Below the pieces are notes generated by a model that worked only from the letters and a program-made list of their open reading frames with translations, was not told where the DNA came from and did not search any database. Below are positions 1 to 6,698 of a stretch of 16,198 bases of DNA, piece by piece. Source of the stretch: Candidatus Parcubacteria bacterium (GTDB lineage Bacteria; Patescibacteriota; Patescibacteriia; Patescibacteriales; UBA12075). The stretch is from positions 1-16,198 of the forward strand of contig JAGLNE010000069.1 in NCBI GenBank assembly GCA_023139655.1, in the 5' to 3' direction. A program made the position numbers and the translations under genes. The first letter of the stretch is position 1. Each line of letters begins with the position of its first letter.

Positions 1-20
1 TTCGGCCTCGCAATGACAGC
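1..20. repeat. Possible end of a dispersed palindromic repeat
   Basis: The first 20 bases (ending CTCGCAATGACAGC) resemble one arm of the GTCATTGCGAG-type dispersed palindromic repeats found between genes in many bacteria. Only one arm is in the window, so pairing cannot be tested. It lies just beyond the stop codon of the minus-strand adaptor gene. Confidence 0.3.
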
Positions 21-31
21 AAGCGCGTAAG

Positions 32-1828
32 TTATTTTATTATTATAATTTTTTCTTCGTCTTCAATGTTTTTATTGCCTTCAACAATTATTTCGTCACC
101 ATTACTAAGGCCTTTAATTATTTCTATTTGCGTACCCTCGGTTTTCCCGATTTCAACAGTGCGTTTTATGGCCTGGTTATTGCTAACTACAAATACATAT
201 TTTTCATTTGCGGCAATGGTAAGTGCTTTTAGCGGAATATATAAAGGTAGGCTAGTAGAGGCTAATTGTTCAACCGGGATAGACACATTAACAAAAGATC
301 CTGGAATCAGTTCATTATTTTCGTTATTAAAGCTTATTTCTACTCGTACCTTTTTACTTATTTTATCAGCGACCGGAAAAATTTTGGTAACTGTACCGAC
401 TAAATCAAGGTCGCCGTACTTAAAGTTGGCCAGTTGGCCATAAGTAATTTTGTTTATTTCGTCTGAGGGTATATCTATTTCAATTTTTAGCAAGGCAGTC
501 TGTGAAACTTCAGCTATTTTCATTCCCGGGCTAAGCTTTTGCCCCAACTCAACCGATTTATTTGTTACAGTACCGGCGATCGGAGAAGAAATTGTCAGGT
601 CACCGGCTTGAACTCGGGCAAGATTAAGCTGGCTAAGAGCGCTATGGAGAGCAATTTGGGCGCCATTTTCCTGTTGGTCCGCGCCTTGCTTGGTGTTTTC
701 CAAAGCCACCAGAGAATTTTGATAGCCGATATTAGCGGTAAGCAGTTGGTTTTCGGCAGCGCTGATTGCGTTTTCCAATGTGATCTGATCCAGGTCGTTT
801 ATCAGTGTTAGATTTTGCAGTTGTTGCAGGGTAAATTCAGCGGCTGATTGGGCGCCAACAACGCCGGTCCTGAGCGCTATAAAGCCGGTTTTTTGCGCGC
901 TTAACCAGGCTTCTGTAATTACTGTGTTAGTCACGCTGTTGTCCAGCAAGAAGATAGTACTGTCCAGGGCCGCTTTTGTTTGCCCTAGGGCGCTAACTGT
1001 GTTTTGCATATCCGTGTTAACGGTGTCAGCAATAACAGTATTTAAAAGCAATGACTCATAAGCGTCTTTAGCAATGCGGTATGTCCCTCTGGCCTGGCTA
1101 AGGCTGGAAACATTTTTCGCGCCTAAACAAGGGTCAACATGCAGGGATTCGGGATTTAATTTTGCGTCATCAGCCTTAACAACACTGTCAATCTGGTCAA
1201 GCGCGTTAAAAATTGTGTTTAAATGCCCGCCATAGTTAATTACTGCATTGGCTTTGGCGTCAGTATTGGTTTTAAGTTGAAGGGCAAGATAATTATTAAG
1301 ATTATCTTTAGTTGTTTTTAAGCCAATTTCAGCCGCCGCTACGGTTTCTTTGGCGGCTTGTACTCCAAGTTCGGCCTGCCTGATCGTTTCTTTGGTTAGG
1401 CGCTGGGTAGTTAATAAATTATTTTGCAAATTGGCGTAGTTAGTTTCGGCATTAATAAGGTTGGTTAATACTAAATTATCAGACAGAGTTGCCAGTGTTT
1501 GGTTTGCGAATATTTTATCACCGACTTCAAATAGTACATTACGCACAGTACCATTGGACAAGGCTACTACGTCTACCCGCGTATCAGCCTTAACTGTCCC
1601 GACACCGGTAATTGGAACAGAGTATGAGTTATTTAGGTCCAATTTTACTGTTTGCACTTCCTTGATAGGGGTCGGGGCTTCATCTTCATTGTTATTATTT
1701 TTCAATAGGTTCATGCCCGAAACCACTGTCGCGGTTACCAAAATAACAGTAATTGCAATAGTAATAATAGGTTTTTTTAGTAATTTTTTAATTTTCCCTT
1801 TCCTTTTAATAATATTTGGAATGTCCAT
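32..1828 (-). CDS. Efflux/secretion periplasmic adaptor (membrane fusion protein, HlyD/MacA/RND type)
   Basis: 598 aa. A basic N-terminus precedes one membrane segment (about residues 20-40), so the protein is probably anchored in the cytoplasmic membrane with the rest outside. Next come a first biotinyl-lipoyl half-motif (about 78-116, including GTVRNVLFEVGDKI), a very long alanine/leucine/glutamine-rich coiled-coil region (about 120-405), the second lipoyl half (about 411-440, SSPIAGTVTNKSVELGQ), a beta-barrel domain (about 445-520) and a membrane-proximal domain with a GLSNGDEIIVEG motif. Such adaptors link an ABC or RND pump to the envelope. No pump gene is in the window; it could lie beyond base 1 on the same strand. 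The helical segment is longer than in textbook adaptors. A strong promoter lies upstream and no SD precedes the ATG. Family assignment is firm; transporter class and substrate are unknown. Confidence 0.88.
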   Translation of the reverse strand: MDIPNIIKRKGKIKKLLKKPIITIAITVILVTATVVSGMNLLKNNNNEDEAPTPIKEVQTVKLDLNNSYSVPITGVGTVKADTRVDVVALSNGTVRNVLFEVGDKIFANQTLATLSDNLVLTNLINAETNYANLQNNLLTTQRLTKETIRQAELGVQAAKETVAAAEIGLKTTKDNLNNYLALQLKTNTDAKANAVINYGGHLNTIFNALDQIDSVVKADDAKLNPESLHVDPCLGAKNVSSLSQARGTYRIAKDAYESLLLNTVIADTVNTDMQNTVSALGQTKAALDSTIFLLDNSVTNTVITEAWLSAQKTGFIALRTGVVGAQSAAEFTLQQLQNLTLINDLDQITLENAISAAENQLLTANIGYQNSLVALENTKQGADQQENGAQIALHSALSQLNLARVQAGDLTISSPIAGTVTNKSVELGQKLSPGMKIAEVSQTALLKIEIDIPSDEINKITYGQLANFKYGDLDLVGTVTKIFPVADKISKKVRVEISFNNENNELIPGSFVNVSIPVEQLASTSLPLYIPLKALTIAANEKYVFVVSNNQAIKRTVEIGKTEGTQIEIIKGLSNGDEIIVEGNKNIEDEEKIIIIK

Positions 1829-1877
1829 ATTATAAAATAAATGAATTATTTAGTAAATTATTTTGAAATGTTATTAA

Positions 1878-1906
1878 ATTTAAGCAGAAACAGTCGCTAG
1901 TGTCAA
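1878..1906 (-). promoter_or_regulatory. Sigma-70-type promoter for the adaptor gene
   Basis: Read on the minus strand: a perfect -35 TTGACA (1906-1901), a 17-nt spacer and -10 TTAAAT (1883-1878) with an upstream TGC extended -10. The predicted start, near 1871, gives a leader of about 40 nt that is A/T-rich and has no SD. Confidence 0.75.
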
Positions 1907-1937
1907 GCCGCCCGATTAGACAAGTAGGGGTAAAATA

Positions 1938-1965
1938 TTGTAAAATATAGATATAGTAATATAAT
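1938..1965 (+). promoter_or_regulatory. Promoter for the histidine kinase gene
   Basis: TTGTAA (1938-1943), 16-nt spacer, perfect -10 TATAAT (1960-1965). The predicted transcript start, around 1972, is only about 12 nt before the ATG at 1984, so the leader would be very short. It diverges from the adaptor promoter. Confidence 0.55.
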
Positions 1966-1983
1966 AAGTAATTGTTAAAAAAA

Positions 1984-3126
1984 ATGAAATTTTCTTTAAA
2001 GCTTGCTGACCGGATACTATTAATAATTATGTTCTTTGCCACTATTTTTGTGTTAATAAGTTTTTTTGTCATCCGTGGTTCGTTAATTCAGATTTTAATG
2101 TTGGGTGGCTTAATCTATATTATATCGTTTTTGATGACTTATTTTATCAGTCGGTTTTTTTCCCGGCGGGTTATTAAGTTAAATTTTAAAGTCCAGGAGA
2201 TGGCGGCCGGTAATTTATCCAAGCGGATAAAGGCGCTTAAGAATGACGAAATCGGGCAACTAACTAATTCTCTCAATGAACTGATGGGCCGTCTGCAAAC
2301 CGGGGTGGCCCAGGACGTTTCCAAGCACCATGAATTAGTTAAGGCCAAAACCGATTTTGTGGCGATTGCTTCCCATCAACTGCGCACACCCTTGTCGATA
2401 ATTAAGTGGTATGTTGACTATCTTGTGGCCGGTGACGCCGGTGATATTAATAAAGAGCAAGAGAAATATTTGAAAGAAGTCTATAAGAGTAATGAACGGC
2501 TGATTGAGCTGGTAAACGCCCTTTTGGATGTATCGCGGATCGATGTTGGCACGTTTTCCATAGAGCCGGAGCCGACCGACATAATTGAGCGGGCCGAGGC
2601 GGCTTTGGAGAAATTTATGCCCGAGATAAGAGCTAAAGAGATCCATTTGATCAAAGAGTATAGCCAGTTTCCCTTACTTGAACTGGATCCGCGGCTGATA
2701 AGGATGGTATTTCATAATATTATTTCCAATTCTGTTAAGTATACTCCGCGCAAAGGGACAATAAAGATCAGCATCAAAAAGACAGAGCGCGATATTTATA
2801 TAAAAATTTCCGACACCGGTTGCGGCATTCCCCGGGAAGAGCAGCCTAAGATGTTTACTAAGCTGTTTCGGGGGCTTAACGCGAAGAAGCTTGAGTCGGT
2901 TGGTACCGGTTTGGGGCTTTATATTGTTAAGGCGATTATTGAAAAGTCCGGCGGTAAGATATGGTTTCATTCGCCGTCCTTGGAGTTGCTTCTTGATGCC
3001 GGTAAAAAAGACGCTGATATTCCCCTGGATAAGCGTAATCGTGGGACGACAATCAATATTACTATCCCTCTTAAGGGAATGCGTAAGAAACCGGGAAGTA
3101 AAAAATTAAATAGCTCAGAATATTAG
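1984..3126 (+). CDS. Membrane sensor histidine kinase (HAMP, HisKA, HATPase)
   Basis: 380 aa from ATG 1984. A TTG at 1972 is in frame but coincides with the predicted transcription start, so ATG is preferred. Two membrane segments (about 7-29 and 34-56) are separated by only a few residues, so there is almost no extracellular sensor domain. Then come HAMP (about 57-110), an H box with SHQLRTPL and phospho-acceptor His131, an N box (ISNSVKYTP, Asn249), a G1 box DTGCGIP (Asp277) and a G2 box GTGLGLYIVK. All catalytic boxes are intact. It would autophosphorylate and pass phosphate to a response regulator; the receiver protein at 3386 is the obvious candidate partner. The minimal loop suggests sensing through the membrane or of an intracellular signal (inference). 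The adaptor gene shares the divergent intergenic region. Confidence 0.9.
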   Translation: MKFSLKLADRILLIIMFFATIFVLISFFVIRGSLIQILMLGGLIYIISFLMTYFISRFFSRRVIKLNFKVQEMAAGNLSKRIKALKNDEIGQLTNSLNELMGRLQTGVAQDVSKHHELVKAKTDFVAIASHQLRTPLSIIKWYVDYLVAGDAGDINKEQEKYLKEVYKSNERLIELVNALLDVSRIDVGTFSIEPEPTDIIERAEAALEKFMPEIRAKEIHLIKEYSQFPLLELDPRLIRMVFHNIISNSVKYTPRKGTIKISIKKTERDIYIKISDTGCGIPREEQPKMFTKLFRGLNAKKLESVGTGLGLYIVKAIIEKSGGKIWFHSPSLELLLDAGKKDADIPLDKRNRGTTINITIPLKGMRKKPGSKKLNSSEY

Positions 3127-3143
3127 TGTTACGGATTATATAA

Positions 3144-3202
3144 TGCCCTTGGGTGCAAATCATTACAAATTTACGAATAATATTTATTTGTACCCCAGGG
3201 CA
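3144..3202. repeat. 17-bp imperfect inverted repeat downstream of the kinase
   Basis: Arms 3144-3160 (TGCCCTTGGGTGCAAAT) and 3186-3202 (ATTTGTACCCCAGGGCA) match at 15 of 17 positions around a 25-nt A/T-rich centre. No T-run follows, so it is not a typical intrinsic terminator. It may stabilise the 3' end or be a mobile-repeat remnant. It directly precedes the larger palindromic repeat at 3228. Confidence 0.55.
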
Positions 3203-3227
3203 CCCTCTCTTGCTTCGCAATTCACCT

Positions 3228-3316
3228 TGTCATTCTGAATCCGCGAAGCGGGTGAAGAATCCCGTGGATACAGTCACGAGATCCTTCACTTCGCTAGCGC
3301 TTCATTCAGGATGACA
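3228..3316. repeat. Dispersed palindromic repeat (GTCATTCTGA...TCAGGATGACA type)
   Basis: Outer arms 3228-3240 and 3304-3316 pair at 12 of 13 positions. Inner segments (GAAGCGGGTGAAGAATC versus GATCCTTCACTTCGC) continue an imperfect stem over nearly 90 bases. The layout matches a widespread class of non-coding palindromic repeats seen between genes in many bacterial genomes. It sits between the kinase and the receiver gene, with no open frame. Confidence 0.65.
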
Positions 3317-3385
3317 CATGTTTTTGTAAATTCGTAGTGGGTTCGTGGGAGAGAAACTATAAATTATTAATTAAAATATATTCAT

Positions 3386-3763
3386 ATGTCACAAAAAACA
3401 ATTCTAATTGTAGAAGATGAGATCGCGATGGTTGAGGCACTTAGTAAAAAATTTGAAAAAGAGGGCTTTAAGGTCATTGAGGCCAATGATGGCGAGGAGG
3501 GCTTAAGAATTGCCTTTGAGGTCAAGCCGGATATATTGATGTTGGATATTATAATGCCCAAAATGGACGGGATGGAATTACTTAAAAAAATTCGTGAAGA
3601 CGATAAGTGGGGGGCTAGTGTCCCGATCATTATGTTGACAAATTTAAGTGACACTGATAATGTCAGTGAAGCAGCCAAGTTTCAGGTTTATGACTTTTTG
3701 GTTAAGACCGATTGGCGCTTAGATGACGTGGTCAATCTGGTTAAACAGAAGCTGAATATCTAA
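3386..3763 (+). CDS. Stand-alone response regulator receiver protein (CheY-like)
   Basis: 125 aa, one receiver domain and nothing else. The acidic pair is Glu10/Asp11 (IVEDE), the phospho-acceptor is Asp54 (LMLDIIMPKMDG), the switch threonine is Thr85 (MLTN) and the conserved lysine is Lys107 (LVKTDW), so the active site is complete. With no output domain it should act by protein-protein contact or phosphorelay. It lies 260 bp downstream of the kinase gene on the same strand, the likely partner. No SD precedes the ATG; the upstream sequence is A/T-rich. Confidence 0.9.
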   Translation: MSQKTILIVEDEIAMVEALSKKFEKEGFKVIEANDGEEGLRIAFEVKPDILMLDIIMPKMDGMELLKKIREDDKWGASVPIIMLTNLSDTDNVSEAAKFQVYDFLVKTDWRLDDVVNLVKQKLNI

Positions 3764-3776
3764 TAATATTAATTTT

Positions 3777-3878
3777 ATGATATTTGATCCGGACAAAGCC
3801 GGGCTTAGTTTAATAAAAGTTATCGCCATGCAATGTGTAATGCTTGGCGCGGTTTTGTTTTTTCTAATATTGTTATAG
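3777..3878 (+). CDS. Possible 33-aa small membrane protein
   Basis: A short frame starting MIFDPDKAGLSLIKV and ending in a hydrophobic stretch of about 16 residues (MLGAVLFFLILL at the end). It fills the gap between the receiver gene and the hydrolase gene, 13 bp after one stop and 5 bp before the next start. Codon choice looks ordinary, but there is no SD and no recognised family. Chance is a real alternative at this length. Confidence 0.33.
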   Translation: MIFDPDKAGLSLIKVIAMQCVMLGAVLFFLILL

Positions 3879-3883
3879 ATATT

Positions 3884-4417
3884 ATGAAAGTGAGCAGGAT
3901 AATCGTCGGTCCAATTGAAACAAATTGTTATTTAATAAGCTCCTTAAAGGAGCTTATTTGTATTGACCCGGGCGGGGACAGCGAGCGAATAATTGAGGCG
4001 GCAAAAAAGCTGGGGGGAAAATTAAAATATATTATTTTAACGCATTATCATTATGATCATGTAGACGCGGCCGAAGAGGTGAAAGTAGCACTGGGCGGGA
4101 AAATTATAATACATAAAAATGAAGAGGATTATTTAAGTTTTCAACCGGATGAATTTATAAAGGAGGGAGATAATATTAAATACGGTAATGAAGAGTTGGC
4201 AGTCCTGCTTACGCCTGGGCATAGCGCGGGGAGTATTTCGCTCTTGGGAGAAAAGGAAATATTTACTGGCGATATTTTATTCAAGGACGGCATTGGCCGG
4301 TGCGACTTGCCTGGCGGTGATGAGGCTGCTATGCAAGACTCTTTAGAAAAGTTTAAGAAAATAATAAAGCCGGGGATGATGGTTTATTCGGGGCATGGGG
4401 AAATATTTAAAACGTGA
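3884..4417 (+). CDS. Metallo-beta-lactamase-fold hydrolase, glyoxalase II-like
   Basis: 177 aa. The start at ATG 3884 (MKVSRIIVGPIETNCYLI) matches the family N-terminus; an in-frame ATG at 3833 would add 17 unrelated residues. All metal ligands are visible: His54, His56, Asp58, His59 (THYHYDH), His113 (PGHSAGS), Asp130 (FTGDILF) and His171 (SGHGE). The fold binds two metals and hydrolyses thioesters such as S-lactoylglutathione, or other esters; the physiological substrate here is unknown. The chain stops six residues after the GHG motif, shorter than relatives that usually continue another 15-30 residues. Codons near residues 17-25 form a near-perfect palindrome (separate entry). Confidence 0.88.
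   Translation: MKVSRIIVGPIETNCYLISSLKELICIDPGGDSERIIEAAKKLGGKLKYIILTHYHYDHVDAAEEVKVALGGKIIIHKNEEDYLSFQPDEFIKEGDNIKYGNEELAVLLTPGHSAGSISLLGEKEIFTGDILFKDGIGRCDLPGGDEAAMQDSLEKFKKIIKPGMMVYSGHGEIFKT
3934..3958 (+). other. Terminator-like palindrome inside the hydrolase gene
   Basis: Arms 3934-3945 (AATAAGCTCCTT) and 3947-3958 (AAGGAGCTTATT) are perfect 12-bp complements around one base; a realistic hairpin has 10 bp and a 5-nt loop. Bases TTTG follow. It resembles an intrinsic terminator but encodes part of the N-terminal strand of the protein. Confidence 0.6.
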
Positions 4418-4475
4418 TTTTAGTATTGTTATATTAATATTTTTTAAACGTTTTATTGGTTATTATCAATTTTTA

Positions 4476-4517
4476 ACGCGGATGTTACGCTGATTACTAC
4501 GCGGATGTTACGCTGAT
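4476..4517. repeat. Two 19-bp direct repeats, period 23
   Basis: ACGCGGATGTTACGCTGAT occurs identically at 4476-4494 and 4499-4517 in the 115-bp gap between the hydrolase and acylphosphatase genes, just upstream of the latter's start. No SD is present in this gap. Confidence 0.8.
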
Positions 4518-4532
4518 AATCACTTTGTCTGT

Positions 4533-4808
4533 ATGCAAAAATTAGTTAAAATAAAAGTCTTCGGTCAGGTGCAGGGTGTATGCTTTCGGGAAAACACCAA
4601 AAGGAAAGCCGAGGAGCTAGGCTTAGTTGGTTGGGTGCAGAATGTTAGTGATGGCAGTGTTTACGCCGAAGCAGAGGGAGAAGAGGTAGATTTAGAGAAG
4701 CTAACAGAGTGGTGCCACCAGGGGCCTAAATTCGCGCAAGTTGAGCGGGTTGAGGAAGAATATTCAGAAAAATTACTAAACTATAAAGATTTTTGTATAA
4801 AGTTTTAA
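4533..4808 (+). CDS. acyP: Acylphosphatase
   Basis: 91 aa, the usual length. It hydrolyses carboxyl-phosphate bonds of acylphosphates in the cytoplasm. The signature loop GQVQGVCFRENT carries catalytic Arg19, and the second motif VQNVSDGSV carries catalytic Asn37. The C-terminus ends in a short strand (DFCIKF), as in the family. The ATG directly follows the direct repeats, without an SD. A bidirectional terminator separates it from rpmB, which is transcribed towards it. Confidence 0.93.
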   Translation: MQKLVKIKVFGQVQGVCFRENTKRKAEELGLVGWVQNVSDGSVYAEAEGEEVDLEKLTEWCHQGPKFAQVERVEEEYSEKLLNYKDFCIKF

Positions 4809-4825
4809 AACTATTATTATAAAAA

Positions 4826-4858
4826 ACAAAAAACCGGTTAATAACCGATTTTTTTGTT
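4826..4858. terminator. Bidirectional intrinsic terminator between acyP and rpmB
   Basis: Stem CGGTT (4835-4839)/AACCG (4843-4847) with loop AAT, flanked by ACAAAAAA on the left and TTTTTTTGT on the right. The A and T tracts extend the stem and supply a U-run on either strand. Placement between converging genes fits a two-way terminator. Confidence 0.8.
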
Positions 4859-4871
4859 TTAAAAAAATATT

Positions 4872-5051
4872 TTAAGATTTTTTGATCTTAATCATTGTTT
4901 TAAGGCATTTGGTGCAGGCTGTGACTTTTTTTCCGTCAATCTTTTTAGTCTGCAAATTAATATGCTGTCGTTTTATAGTTTTAATGTTTGAGTGGGAACG
5001 GCTCATACCCTTGGTAGAAGTCCGTCCGCAAAGATCGCATTTTTTAGCCAT
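4872..5051 (-). CDS. rpmB: 50S ribosomal protein L28
   Basis: 59 aa on the minus strand, starting MAKKCDLCGR and ending KTMIKIKKS. L28 binds 23S rRNA in the large subunit. Family features seen: the early Cys pair C5-x2-C8, SHSNIKT, and a second pair C46-x2-C49 (ACTKCLK), giving a complete Cys4 zinc-ribbon form. Length is typical of short bacterial L28. The leader has 7-bp tandem repeats instead of an SD and nearly matches that of rplD. It converges on acyP and diverges from the M50 protease gene. Confidence 0.93.
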   Translation of the reverse strand: MAKKCDLCGRTSTKGMSRSHSNIKTIKRQHINLQTKKIDGKKVTACTKCLKTMIKIKKS

Positions 5052-5085
5052 TTTTTAGAAAACAGAAATTAGTAAACAGTAAACA
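5052..5085 (-). repeat. 7-bp tandem repeat leader of rpmB
   Basis: Read towards rpmB the leader is TGTTTAC, TGTTTAC, TAATTTC, TGTTTTC, TAAAAA, then ATGG: heptamer units abutting the start codon with no SD. The unit order matches the rplD leader at 14297-14332. Confidence 0.8.
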
Positions 5086-5117
5086 GATTCTTCTACCCAC
5101 TGCTATAAGTCTGTTGA

Positions 5118-5146
5118 TTTATAGATTAATACAAAGTTAATGCTAA
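5118..5146 (-). promoter_or_regulatory. Possible promoter for rpmB
   Basis: On the minus strand: TTAGCA (5146-5141), 17-nt spacer, TATAAA (5123-5118), with a predicted start near 5111. The match to consensus is moderate; the region is A/T-rich, so a chance match is possible. Confidence 0.4.
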
Positions 5147-5152
5147 CATTTT

Positions 5153-5181
5153 TTGATAAAATTTGCAAGCCATGTTATATT
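5153..5181 (+). promoter_or_regulatory. Promoter for the M50 protease gene
   Basis: TTGATA (5153-5158), 17-nt spacer, TATATT (5176-5181). The predicted start near 5188 gives a leader of about 55 nt. Confidence 0.65.
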
Positions 5182-5218
5182 ATGGTTAAGCCTATAAAGA
5201 TTTTTATCTATTCCCTGC

Positions 5219-5243
5219 TTTCTATTTTCTATTTTCTAATTCT
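5219..5243 (+). repeat. 7-bp tandem repeat leader of the M50 protease gene
   Basis: Units TTTCTAT, TTTCTAT, TTTCTAA, then TTCTATG, the last containing the start codon. There is no SD. Same period and CTAAT-type unit as the rpmB and rplD leaders. Confidence 0.75.
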
Positions 5244-5852
5244 ATGGAATTACAAATTATTATATTTCAAATTATTGTTTTGATTTTTTCCGCGATCATC
5301 CATGAATATATGCATGGCTGGATGGCGGATTATTTGGGTGATACAACCGCCAAGGACTCAGGCAGGTTAACCCTTAATCCTTTGCCGCACATCGATCCTT
5401 TTGGCTCTATCCTGGTGCCGGCAATCCTGGTTCTGACCAACGCTGGTTTTGTGTTTGGCTGGGCCAAGCCGGTGCCCTATAATCCATATAATTTGCGCGA
5501 CAAAAAATATGGCAGTGCCAAGGTGGCGGCGGCCGGGCCTTTGGCTAATTTGATCACTGCCTTATTTTTTGGGCTAATCCTTAGATTTTTCCCAATGCCT
5601 AATATGACCTTGGCGATTCTACTTTCAATTATCGTGCAAATTAATCTCTTATTAATGATATTTAATCTGGTGCCGATCCCGCCTTTGGACGGCTCTAAGG
5701 TAATTATGCCGTTTCTGCCCTACAGCGTACAGCAAAAGTTTGCCCAACTGGAGCGCTACGGCATGATCCTGGTCATACTATTCATAATGGTTGGTTTTTC
5801 CATCATCATACCAATCATTAATTTTTTGTTTAGATTAATTGTCGGTATTTGA
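5244..5852 (+). CDS. Site-2-type intramembrane zinc metalloprotease (peptidase M50)
   Basis: 202 aa, compact and strongly hydrophobic, with about five or six membrane segments. The zinc motif HExxH is in the first segment (His20, Glu21, His24 in IIHEYMHGW). The third metal ligand is Asp149 in NLVPIPPLDG, the second family signature. GWAKPVPYNPYNL and AAAGPLANL are typical of the short bacterial subgroup without a PDZ domain. It would cut substrates within the membrane; the substrate is unknown. It has its own promoter, a heptamer-repeat leader and a good terminator downstream, so it is probably monocistronic. Confidence 0.92.
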   Translation: MELQIIIFQIIVLIFSAIIHEYMHGWMADYLGDTTAKDSGRLTLNPLPHIDPFGSILVPAILVLTNAGFVFGWAKPVPYNPYNLRDKKYGSAKVAAAGPLANLITALFFGLILRFFPMPNMTLAILLSIIVQINLLLMIFNLVPIPPLDGSKVIMPFLPYSVQQKFAQLERYGMILVILFIMVGFSIIIPIINFLFRLIVGI

Positions 5853-5944
5853 TGTTGTTTTTCATAGCTGTAAATTTATTATTTGGATTGGCCATAAGCT
5901 TAAGAAAAAAATGTTTGTTTTTGTTTAAGTTTTTTGTTTTATAG

Positions 5945-5978
5945 TGGCGGATTTTTTTATTAAATCCGCCATTTTTTT
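5945..5978 (+). terminator. Intrinsic terminator after the M50 protease gene
   Basis: Perfect 10-bp stem TGGCGGATTT (5945-5954)/AAATCCGCCA (5962-5971), 7-nt loop, then seven T (5972-5978). It lies in the 310-bp gap 5853-6162, which also holds A/T-rich filler, a heptamer repeat, the rpsL promoter and a leader hairpin. Confidence 0.9.
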
Positions 5979-6012
5979 ATTAAATTTTAGGCTAATATTA
6001 AATAAAAATACT

Positions 6013-6033
6013 GTTATGTGTTATGTGTTATGT
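6013..6033. repeat. GTTATGT x3 tandem repeat
   Basis: Three exact 7-bp units upstream of the rpsL promoter. They are followed at 6035-6058 by a G/C-richer element, CCTGTCCCGAGCATAGCC then GAGGGG, which resembles a dispersed repeat arm, though no partner was found nearby. Confidence 0.75.
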
Positions 6034-6075
6034 GCCTGTCCCGAGCATAGCCGAGGGGCTACGTGCCGAAATCGC

Positions 6076-6104
6076 TTGACTTATTAGTCAGAATTTGATA
6101 AATT
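6076..6104 (+). promoter_or_regulatory. Promoter of the rpsL (str) unit
   Basis: TTGACT (6076-6081), 17-nt spacer, TAAATT (6099-6104), preceded by a terminator for the upstream gene. The start is predicted near 6111, giving a leader of about 50 nt that contains the hairpin at 6128. Confidence 0.7.
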
Positions 6105-6127
6105 AAAAAAGCAATTAATAGTTAAAT

Positions 6128-6154
6128 TGATCCCGTTTAACGGGGTTATTTTTT
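6128..6154 (+). promoter_or_regulatory. Terminator-like hairpin (possible attenuator) in the rpsL leader
   Basis: CCCGT (6132-6136) pairs with ACGGG (6140-6144), extended outward by four weaker pairs to 6128/6148 including two G-U, and followed by six T (6149-6154). It lies between the promoter and the rpsL ATG. GTTAAA at 6121-6126 can pair with TTTAAC at 6136-6141, which would break this hairpin, so a terminator/antiterminator pair is possible. Confidence 0.5.
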
Positions 6155-6162
6155 GTTACACG

Positions 6163-6588
6163 ATGCCGACAACAAACCAATTAGTCCGAAAGGGCAGAAA
6201 ACAAACCAAGGCCAAGAGTAAGTTCCCAGCTTTGCAAACCACTTTGGATACTTTGCACCGGAAACGGACCTACCTAAAACGGGGCGCGCCTTTTAAGCGC
6301 GGCGTTTGTTTAAAGGTGACTACTACCACACCAAAGAAGCCTAACTCGGCGCTTCGGAAGATCGCCCGTGTCCGGCTAAGTAATGGCATGGAAGTAACCG
6401 CCTATATCCCGGGCATGGGACATAATTTGCAAGAGCACTCAATCGTATTGGTAAAAGGCGGTCGGACCAAAGATTTGCCAGGTGTACGCTACAAGGTTAT
6501 TCGCGGCGTCTATGACACCCAGGGTGTGGAAGGCCGCAAACAATCAAGGAGTTTGTATGGGGCTAAATTAGAGAAAAAGAAAAAATAG
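6163..6588 (+). CDS. rpsL: 30S ribosomal protein S12
   Basis: 141 aa from ATG 6163 ([12 protein letters not shown]). An upstream in-frame ATT at 6127 would read through the leader hairpin and is rejected. S12 lines the decoding centre. Conserved blocks: [19 protein letters not shown] and [11 protein letters not shown], with the lysines linked to streptomycin response in other bacteria retained. The stretch between KSKFPAL and KRGVCL is about 15 residues longer than in E. coli, as in many Gram-positive S12 proteins. The C-terminus is lysine-rich. First gene of the str unit; a 145-bp A/T-rich gap separates it from rpsG. Confidence 0.96.
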   Translation: MPTTNQLVRKGRKQTKAKSKFPALQTTLDTLHRKRTYLKRGAPFKRGVCLKVTTTTPKKPNSALRKIARVRLSNGMEVTAYIPGMGHNLQEHSIVLVKGGRTKDLPGVRYKVIRGVYDTQGVEGRKQSRSLYGAKLEKKKK

Positions 6589-6698
6589 TTATAATGTGAA
6601 TATAGCGAATTGCGTATTATGCGAATAAAATATTTTAGTATTGTGTAAAATTTTATAAAGTTAATTAGGGATTGAGGAGATGGTATTTAATTTTTTTC

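Noticed and set aside
66..443. 125-codon forward open frame opposite the adaptor gene
   Set aside because: Lies inside the adaptor's convincing beta-barrel and C-terminal domain on the other strand.
4415..4417. UGA-as-glycine code (SR1/Gracilibacteria type)
   Set aside because: UGA ends the hydrolase and M50 genes; reading through adds only a few residues, and no conserved glycine is encoded by UGA.
6127..6162. Upstream extension of rpsL
   Set aside because: It would translate the leader hairpin and T-run; S12 families begin at MPTxNQ, matching ATG 6163.
6674..6683. GAGGAGATG as an SD plus start for a small gene before rpsG
   Set aside because: The SD-like bases abut the ATG and the frame stops after nine codons.
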